A stretch of DNA of 10,420 nt from JALZHR01 sp036388635 (GTDB taxonomy: Bacteria; Acidobacteriota; Blastocatellia; Pyrinomonadales; Pyrinomonadaceae), in NCBI GenBank assembly GCA_036388635.1, contig DASVRL010000340.1:1-10420 (forward strand), written 5' to 3'. The notes under the pieces were generated by a model. That model was given only the letters and a program-made list of their open reading frames with translations, was not told the origin of the DNA and ran no database searches. Numbering within the stretch: the first letter of the stretch is position 1; each line of letters opens with the position of its first letter. Made by a program: the position numbers and the translations under genes. This document shows, piece by piece, positions 1-4,618 of this stretch.

Positions 1-1185
1 AACGAGAATATCGCCAAGCCCGGAAACGGGAACGGCAACGCTTTCGGCAGCAAACACAACGTTTCGATTCCGCCGGAAATAACGCAGATCGTGCGAACCA
101 TCAAAGCGCAGATTTTAACCGTTTTGAATAATCCGCAGATAAAATTTAACGGAAACGTTCGCGTCACGATTCAAAACTCGCCGGAACTCTCGAATTTGAT
201 TCACGGCAGCAAAAAGGTTCTGCTGCAAAATTTCGGCGCGAAGCCTTTCGTCAATTTAAACCTGCACGCGCGGATGCACATCACCTCGGAGCTGATTCTG
301 CGCTACCTTTCGAAAACGCAGACAAACGTTTTGCTCAATCATTCGGCGAAACAGATTTTAAACGGGCTGCTGCTGGCGCGCGGGTTTGCCGTTACGGCGG
401 ACAAGTTTTTCCCGCGCCACGATATTTTTTCGGCGAAAAAATTCCCGCTTCCCTATAACGTCCCGCCGGTCGTCATACGAAATCTGGGAAACGCCGTCAA
501 ATCCCTGATTGTCGAAGCGCGGCTCGCGCAAACGCCGAAGGATTTGGAAGCCGCCGTCGAAAAATTCATGCGCCATCTGAGCGGGAAAAATAATCTCGAC
601 GCTTTGGCGAGCGCGGTTAAATTAGCCGAGCAATTCGGCATCAAAGGAAACGTCGAAGGCGAGGGCGAAGTGCCGGAAAAAATCGCCGAGATGGTGAAAT
701 TTCTGATTCTCGCCGGAGACAAAGCTTTGCAGTCGGTCGCCGACGCTTTCGACGCGGCGGAAGGCGAACTGTTGACGGCGCAGAACGCCGATAATTCCGC
801 TACTCCGGAAAGCTCGGAGCTTGAACGAAATTACGAAACAATCTGGAGCGGCGACAGCAGCGCCGAGGCGGAAGGCGCTCTGCGGCGGCAGTTGGAATTC
901 AACCCGTTTTTTCAGAACGACTGCACGGCTTCCGCGTTCGAAAACCCGAGCGAAGCGAGCCGCGCGCAGGAAGAATTTTCCAACCGTTTTCAAAACGAAA
1001 TCCAGCAGTGGCTGGAAAGCGGCAATCATCGTTTCGTGAAAGACCTCGAGCTGGAAAAACCAATCGGCATCGTCGTCGAGCGCGGCACGAGCGGATTTTT
1101 TATGGCTGACTCGGTCAGATTCGTCCTCGTGCGCGACGGCTCGGTGCAGGGCTGGCACTTTCTGAAATCATTTCTGGTAAAATAA
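1..1185 (+). CDS. C-terminal part of a large protein ending in a CDI-type RNase A-like toxin domain (5' end outside window)
   Basis: The frame is open from base 1, so the gene starts upstream; 394 codons are visible. Residues 1 to about 270 (counted from base 1) are not recognised: an Asn/Gly-rich stretch, then mixed and mostly helical sequence, with an acidic linker near 255-275. Residues about 275-394 resemble the C-terminal RNase A-like toxin domain of CdiA proteins such as that of Yersinia kristensenii. The helical block SAFENPSEASRAQEEF is followed by an Ile-x-x-Trp-Leu-x-Ser-Gly segment, a PIGIVVERG strand and a SVRFVLVRDGS strand near the end. Family members usually end in a Leu-Thr-Ala-Tyr-Pro-like motif and carry an early catalytic His. 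Here the end reads FLKSFLVK and I see no matching His, so the domain may be inactive or altered. A CdiI-like gene follows after 5 bases, which supports the toxin reading. It could be a T3SS effector, but no secretion signal is visible without the N-terminus. Confidence 0.6.
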   Translation, partial: NENIAKPGNGNGNAFGSKHNVSIPPEITQIVRTIKAQILTVLNNPQIKFNGNVRVTIQNSPELSNLIHGSKKVLLQNFGAKPFVNLNLHARMHITSELILRYLSKTQTNVLLNHSAKQILNGLLLARGFAVTADKFFPRHDIFSAKKFPLPYNVPPVVIRNLGNAVKSLIVEARLAQTPKDLEAAVEKFMRHLSGKNNLDALASAVKLAEQFGIKGNVEGEGEVPEKIAEMVKFLILAGDKALQSVADAFDAAEGELLTAQNADNSATPESSELERNYETIWSGDSSAEAEGALRRQLEFNPFFQNDCTASAFENPSEASRAQEEFSNRFQNEIQQWLESGNHRFVKDLELEKPIGIVVERGTSGFFMADSVRFVLVRDGSVQGWHFLKSFLVK

Positions 1186-1190
1186 CCGGC

Positions 1191-1544
1191 GTGGACAATT
1201 ATTCGTTCCAGTTTCCCGATTTGTATCAGTTTTTCGGCGGGTATTTTTATCAGGGCTGGACGACCGGCTACAGTTGGGAAGGGACGAGCGCGAATTTCGC
1301 GGCGGTCGTCCGTCATTTCAAAGCCGTCAATCCGCCGCAGACGGTCGCTCGCGTCCAAACTCAATTGCAGGAACTTCTCGTCTTAGAGCTTTCGGAAAAC
1401 GATTTAAACGACGCCTTAACCGCGCTCGGCAGTAATTTCTATCCGCCGTCCGAAAAATTAAATAATCGCGAGTGGCTGGAAAGAATCGCGGAAATCCTGC
1501 GCGAAACTTCGACCAAACCGCGCGTTCTGCGCGAAATTCAGTAA
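1191..1544 (+). CDS. CdiI-type contact-dependent inhibition immunity protein
   Basis: This 117-residue protein has the pattern I associate with small CdiI immunity proteins. It has an N-terminal FPDLYQFFGGYF segment followed by a Trp, a central Glu/Leu-rich helix (LQELLVLELSENDLNDAL), a Leu-Gly-x-x-Phe/Tyr-Tyr-Pro-Pro turn and a C-terminal REWLERIAEILRE helix. Such proteins bind and block the cognate toxin C-terminal domain in the cytoplasm. The start is GTG, 5 bases after the toxin-like gene stops, so the pair is very likely co-transcribed and translationally coupled. No separate ribosome binding site is visible. The pairing with an RNase A-like domain agrees with known CDI toxin/immunity modules. 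The family assignment is from memory of the pattern and was not searched. Confidence 0.75.
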   Translation: MDNYSFQFPDLYQFFGGYFYQGWTTGYSWEGTSANFAAVVRHFKAVNPPQTVARVQTQLQELLVLELSENDLNDALTALGSNFYPPSEKLNNREWLERIAEILRETSTKPRVLREIQ

Positions 1545-1738
1545 AAATTAACCATAAAACTTTGCCGCCCGTGCCTGTGCAAACTTTACACGAGCGCGTT
1601 AAGACTCGACATTTGCTTATGTGAGTTTCACAAACGTATTTGTTAGTTATTTTTAAACTTTAAATTTCTGAATAATTAATTGGAGTGAAATCAATTATTT
1701 AAGAACTCGTTCTATGACTGCGCCGGTTTCTAACTTGA

Positions 1739-2140
1739 TTATCGGGGAGAAATCAAGTCGGCGGCGTCCAGTAAAGACTGAGCCGTGTGACTGTGAGGCG
1801 AATCGGGCGCGCTGCCGATAATTTCCTTTAATTCGTTTTCGGCTTCGTCGCGCTGCCGACTGAAGAGAAGTGCTTCGGCGTAATGAACGCGGGCATACAG
1901 ACTGGAAGGCTGGGTTTGCAGGGCTTGCTGGCAGATTTTCTGCGCCGAAGCGAAATCGCCGCGTTGTAGGAAGACCGTTCCCAATCCGACCTGTGGAACT
2001 TCGGATTCGGGCAAAAATTCCATCACGCCGCGAAAAACCGCCTCGGCTTCGTCAAATCTCGAGGCTTCGCGCAGAATGTAGCCGGTTTCGAGCATCACGC
2101 GCAATTCTTCGTCGCTGACTGGAATTTCATTAACTTTCAT
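1739..2140 (-). CDS. TPR-repeat protein, candidate T3SS chaperone
   Basis: This 133-residue soluble protein has three consecutive tetratricopeptide repeats: about residues 13-46 (GYILREASRFDEAEAVF), 47-80 (GLGTVFLQRGDFASAQKIC) and 81-114 (YAEALLFSRQRDEAENEL). Each shows the expected small residue, Tyr/Phe, Ala and Pro spacing. There is no signal peptide or membrane helix. Small TPR proteins of this size at T3SS loci are often translocator chaperones (SycD/LcrH class) or needle co-chaperones (YscG/SctG class). It is the last gene of the leftward group and lies 111 bases downstream of a candidate secreted protein. It converges with the immunity gene across a 194-base gap. The ATG at 2140 is followed by a normal N-terminus, with only a weak ribosome binding site before it. 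The TPR call is strong; the chaperone role is inferred from size and context. Confidence 0.75.
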   Translation of the reverse strand: MKVNEIPVSDEELRVMLETGYILREASRFDEAEAVFRGVMEFLPESEVPQVGLGTVFLQRGDFASAQKICQQALQTQPSSLYARVHYAEALLFSRQRDEAENELKEIIGSAPDSPHSHTAQSLLDAADLISPR

Positions 2141-2164
2141 AAAAACTTATCGAAAGACGAAAAT

Positions 2165-2227
2165 CGGCAGGCGCGCACCGTTTTGAAATCTGATTTTCCT
2201 TGAAAACTGAATCTGGCGCGTCTGCCG
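2165..2227. repeat. Inverted repeat between two minus-strand genes, possible attenuator or terminator hairpin
   Basis: CGGCAGGCGCGC at 2165-2176 pairs with GCGCGTCTGCCG at 2216-2227, giving 12 pairs with a single G-T/A-C type mismatch around a 39-base interior. The interior can itself partly pair (TGATTTTC against GAAAACTG). Read on the minus strand, the stem lies 24 bases after the stop of the Gln-rich gene and is followed by a short T-containing run (ATTTTC). It could therefore reduce read-through into the TPR gene. The loop is long and the T-tract weak, so a classic intrinsic terminator is not certain. Confidence 0.5.
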
Positions 2228-2251
2228 AAAATTATAAACCGCTGAAAACTT

Positions 2252-2722
2252 TTACGATTTAATGTTGTTGACCGCCGACATCTCGCTGTCGTGGCGCGTT
2301 TTCATCAAATTGGAAACGGTCGTAAATTCCTGCGACTGCATACCGACGCGGTGCTGAACGGCGAGAAGCTGCATCGACTGCTGCTGCTGCTGGTTCATCA
2401 TCGTGTTTTGCTGTTTCTGCTGCATCGCGGTCGACATTTGATTGTAACGCTGCATTTCCTCAAACTGGCGCTGCTGTTCCATCAAAGCGCCGTAGGAGCT
2501 GAATGACGAGCCGCCACCGCCGCCGATAACGTTGCCGAGAACGCTGCCCAAGCCCGGCGCGACCAGATTTAAAGCGCCGCCGGCGATGCCGCCCAGGACT
2601 TTCAAAAACTTGTTCGGTTCTTTCGGCTGCTGCGGGCGGAAAATACCGGTTTCAGGAGAAACCGTGGTCATTGGCGGAAGCTGTTGTCCGGTCGGCGTAA
2701 CTAATGGGTCGTTGTATGCCAT
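2252..2722 (-). CDS. Gln/Met-rich protein with glycine-rich hydrophobic segment, candidate secreted T3SS substrate
   Basis: The start chosen is the ATG at 2722 (156 residues). A TTG two codons upstream is too close to the good ribosome binding site at 2731-2740. The protein has a Pro/Thr-rich N-terminus (residues 1-37). A glycine-zipper-like hydrophobic stretch (about 41-71, GGIAGGALNLVAPGLGSVLG) follows, then a long Gln/Met-rich helix likely to form a coiled coil (about 79-131). The tail is QEFTTVSNLMKTRHD plus a short helix. There is no Cys, no Trp and no cleavable signal peptide. Small helical proteins of this kind beside T3SS genes are often exported structural or translocator components, and the tail is reminiscent of the C-termini of needle, filament or translocon subunits. 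I do not recognise a specific family. Neighbouring candidate chaperones on the same strand support a substrate role, which is inference. Confidence 0.65.
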   Translation of the reverse strand: MAYNDPLVTPTGQQLPPMTTVSPETGIFRPQQPKEPNKFLKVLGGIAGGALNLVAPGLGSVLGNVIGGGGGSSFSSYGALMEQQRQFEEMQRYNQMSTAMQQKQQNTMMNQQQQQSMQLLAVQHRVGMQSQEFTTVSNLMKTRHDSEMSAVNNIKS

Positions 2723-2730
2723 AATCAATT

Positions 2731-2740
2731 CACCTCTCCC
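2731..2740 (-). promoter_or_regulatory. Strong ribosome binding site deciding the start of the Gln-rich gene
   Basis: On the minus strand this reads GGGAGAGGTG, a good Shine-Dalgarno match, 8 bases before the ATG at 2722. The upstream TTG codon overlaps the spacer and is too close to use it. This is the clearest Shine-Dalgarno sequence in the window, suggesting unusually high translation of this gene. Confidence 0.7.
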
Positions 2741-2814
2741 AAAATTTCAGGCTTTCCCGCTTTAAAATACCGCGCGAAAGCTAAATATTTTTATTCTTGT
2801 CATTGTTATCGGCG

Positions 2815-2828
2815 CATTTCCGGAAATG
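2815..2828. promoter_or_regulatory. Perfect 14-base palindrome upstream of the Gln-rich gene, possible operator
   Basis: CATTTCCGGAAATG is identical on both strands. It lies in the 149-base gap between the 96-residue gene and the Gln-rich gene, about 93 bases before the latter's start. A TTGACG element (-35-like, minus strand, 2841-2846) lies just upstream of it on the minus strand. No convincing -10 box is spaced correctly, so promoter function is unproven. The perfect symmetry fits binding of a dimeric regulator. Confidence 0.35.
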
Positions 2829-2871
2829 TTTCCTGTTTTTCGTCAAATTTTGTAAAAAAAATTTTCCGGCT

Positions 2872-3162
2872 TTAATGACGCATTTTCTCCAGCGATGCGA
2901 GAAAATCGAGCGTCACGTCGACGGCGCGAATGGCTCGCCCGGCGCGCTCGGCTTCGGCGCGGTCGCCGTAGCGCACGACGCGCTCCAGATTTTCGCGCGT
3001 TGCGCGCAGGCGCCCGCAAAATTCGTCCAGCCGACGCGTGTCCGGCTCGCTGAATAACTGCCCGATTGAAGGATAATCATAGAGCTTCGCCAAATCCTCC
3101 TCGGTTAAATGCGACAAAATCGAATCTGCCGCCGAGTTGTCTGCCGTCTGTTTGTTTTGCAT
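2872..3162 (-). CDS. Small helical protein, unknown; possible T3SS co-chaperone
   Basis: This 96-residue protein is charged and predicted by eye to be almost entirely helical. It has a disordered N-terminus (1-13), a segment LSHLTEEDLAKLYDYPSIGQLF (17-38) and a heptad-like Arg/Glu/Leu-rich helix (about 42-96) suited to a coiled coil. There is no membrane segment or signal peptide. I do not recognise the family. It is the first gene of the leftward group that includes a candidate secreted protein and a TPR protein. In Yersinia, small helical YscE pairs with TPR-like YscG to hold needle subunit YscF, so a similar role is possible but is based on layout alone. The ATG at 3162 is preceded by only a weak ribosome binding site. 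Confidence 0.6.
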   Translation of the reverse strand: MQNKQTADNSAADSILSHLTEEDLAKLYDYPSIGQLFSEPDTRRLDEFCGRLRATRENLERVVRYGDRAEAERAGRAIRAVDVTLDFLASLEKMRH

Positions 3163-3323
3163 CTTAAATACCTAAACTCCGTTTTATAAAAGTTTATTTT
3201 CCGGTTTATCCGAATTATTCATAAAAATAATTTCGGCACGGGCGGCGGATATTAACTGGAAAATAAGCTTGTGTTACTATTTCTATATTATAGGATTTTG
3301 TCGCAAAATTTTATAGATTTTTC
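3163..3323. promoter_or_regulatory. Divergent intergenic control region with imperfect operator-like inverted repeat
   Basis: This AT-rich 161-base gap separates the leftward three-gene group from the rightward secretion operon, so it should hold both promoters. CCGAATTATT at 3210-3219 and AATAATTTCGG at 3226-3236 form a 10-pair inverted repeat with one bulged base around a 6-base centre. The arrangement fits a shared operator. Several TATA-rich stretches are present (TATAAA on the minus strand near 3183-3190, TATATTATAG on the plus strand near 3284-3293). None has a well-spaced -35 partner, so no specific promoter is called. Confidence 0.45.
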
Positions 3324-4409
3324 ATGACGAAAAGATTACTGGTCAAAAAACACGGGAAGATTATTCCCCGGCTCACGCGGGAAATCAGCGTCGGCGACAT
3401 CATTACGGTCGGCAACGACCCGTCAGCCGTTATCGAGCTTGACGAGGAAGGAATCCTGCCCGAACAATTCGTCATTATCAACGAACACGGTCAACCGCTG
3501 CTTCTCTGCCGCACGGACGGAATTCTCGTCAACGACCGTTTTTTACAGCAAGGCTCGCTTCACGAATTGCAGCACGAAGATAAAATTCTGGTCGGAAATT
3601 ATTCTCTGCAATACGACGCCGAAGGCGCTTTTGATTTATCGGAAAACGGCGACGAAATCGAATTTTCGCCGTCGGCGATAACCGAAGATCTTCAGCTGCC
3701 GGAAAAGCATGCGGATAGCGCCGATGAAAACGGCGACATTCATAAAACCAACGCGCTGAACCGCGAGCAGACGCTGAGCGACATCCTGGAAAATCTGCGG
3801 GCGGAAGAAAAATACTATTTTCAAATCGAAAGAATCCGCGGCGAAAACCGTCGCGTTTACGTCGAAAACGAAAATATGTGGCTCGGCTGGTCAGCAGCAG
3901 CAGCGGCGGGCGAGTGCGTTATCGGCGCGTCAAGCGCGGTCGAAACGCCGAAAGCGCAAATCCGCAAAGACTGGACGGGCGTGATTTTATACCCGCACGA
4001 CGGACAAGCCGTCTGGCTCAACAACGAAATTTTAAACGAGCCGACGCGGCTGAAAAACGGCGACCGCATACTGCTTTCCGGAGCGGCGCCGAGCGAACCG
4101 GAACGCTCGACGCTGATCAGATTTCACGAGCCGACCGCGCTGCTCGTGCTCGATTCGATTCTGCCCAAAGAACTGCCGCCGCCGGTTTCGCTGGCAACGG
4201 CGCAAAACAGTCAATTTCAGGAAGCGACAAACAAAAATCTCGCCGCCAAGACAGAAACCGTCGCCTTGCAGGCGAATTTACCCGCGCCGAAACCGAAAAA
4301 CGCCGCGCGTATTTTCGGTTATTTCACGCTGGCGGAAATCGCGATTATGATTATCGGCACGCTCGTCACGGCGGCGGTGATTTTTCTGGTGCTGGAATTG
4401 TCTTATTAA
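3324..4409 (+). CDS. Tail-anchored protein with two FHA-like domains, resembles the cytoplasmic half of SctD
   Basis: This protein has 361 residues. The first FHA-like domain spans about 18-98: ISVGDIITVGNDP, then LPEQFVIINEHG, GILVNDRFL and HEDKILVGNYSLQY. A charged linker follows (100-160). A second, more degenerate FHA-like domain spans about 164-268, with VIGASS, WLNNEILNEP and NGDRILLSG. A Pro/Ala-rich linker then leads to one membrane helix (about 333-357), and the protein ends at 361. The phosphothreonine-binding Arg and Ser/His of classic FHA domains are not visible, as in the T3SS ring protein SctD, whose cytoplasmic domain has an FHA fold. SctD normally continues after its membrane helix into a periplasmic ring-forming region, and that part is absent here. 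It heads the rightward operon, 209 bases before sctV. It could be a cut-down SctD or a separate FHA adaptor facing the cytoplasm. Confidence 0.75.
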   Translation: MTKRLLVKKHGKIIPRLTREISVGDIITVGNDPSAVIELDEEGILPEQFVIINEHGQPLLLCRTDGILVNDRFLQQGSLHELQHEDKILVGNYSLQYDAEGAFDLSENGDEIEFSPSAITEDLQLPEKHADSADENGDIHKTNALNREQTLSDILENLRAEEKYYFQIERIRGENRRVYVENENMWLGWSAAAAAGECVIGASSAVETPKAQIRKDWTGVILYPHDGQAVWLNNEILNEPTRLKNGDRILLSGAAPSEPERSTLIRFHEPTALLVLDSILPKELPPPVSLATAQNSQFQEATNKNLAAKTETVALQANLPAPKPKNAARIFGYFTLAEIAIMIIGTLVTAAVIFLVLELSY

Positions 4410-4539
4410 AAAAATATAAAATTTTACGGCTAAATCCGCCTTTCACAAACTTGCAAACAACCCGAACAAAGATTTTCGACTCACAATCAATTACGCTAAA
4501 ACCGGCAAACTTAAAAATTATTTTACAAATCGCGCTTTA

Positions 4540-4568
4540 TTGCTAAAATTAATTATCCGTTGAATATT
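4540..4568 (+). promoter_or_regulatory. Possible weak sigma70-type promoter before sctV
   Basis: TTGCTA (4540-4545) and AATATT (4563-4568) are 17 bases apart, each matching four of six consensus positions. The placement would give a short leader containing the CAG/TAG tract before sctV. AT-rich sequence produces such matches by chance, so this is only a candidate. Confidence 0.25.
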
Positions 4569-4570
4569 TA

Positions 4571-4603
4571 CAGCAGCAGCAGCATTAGTAGTAGCAGCAG
4601 CAG
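4571..4603 (+). repeat. Trinucleotide tract (CAG/TAG) in the sctV leader
   Basis: Eleven consecutive triplets read four CAG, one CAT, three TAG and three CAG, ending 15 bases before the sctV start codon. The tract is in frame with sctV but is closed by three TAG stops, so it is not coding as it stands. Simple repeats in leaders can change length by slippage, which would alter leader length but not the reading frame here. Confidence 0.7.
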
Positions 4604-4618
4604 TCGGAAAATTTATTA

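Noticed and set aside
622..1158. A 178-codon minus-strand frame opposite the toxin-like domain.
   Set aside because: The plus-strand frame has a family-like pattern and a coupled downstream gene. The antisense frame has low-complexity Phe/Arg/Ala content.
1620..1632. TGTGA-GTT-TCACA, resembling a CRP-type operator.
   Set aside because: The half-site spacing is 3 bases, not the 6 expected for CRP. It lies between the 3' ends of convergent genes, where a promoter operator is unlikely.
1545..1738. Search for intrinsic terminators between the convergent immunity and TPR genes.
   Set aside because: Only short AT-rich stems such as TAATTG/CAATTA are present, with no GC-rich stem followed by a T-tract. 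I see no supported terminator.
4410..4460. Possible terminator after the FHA gene (CGG ... CCG near 4430).
   Set aside because: The stem is only 3 to 4 pairs and the A/T run precedes it rather than follows it.
3878..4546. A 222-codon plus-strand frame overlapping the end of the FHA gene and running into the gap before sctV.
   Set aside because: The overlapping part is Arg-rich shadow sequence and the rest is AT-rich leader. No ribosome binding site or family pattern is seen, and the FHA frame explains the coding signal.
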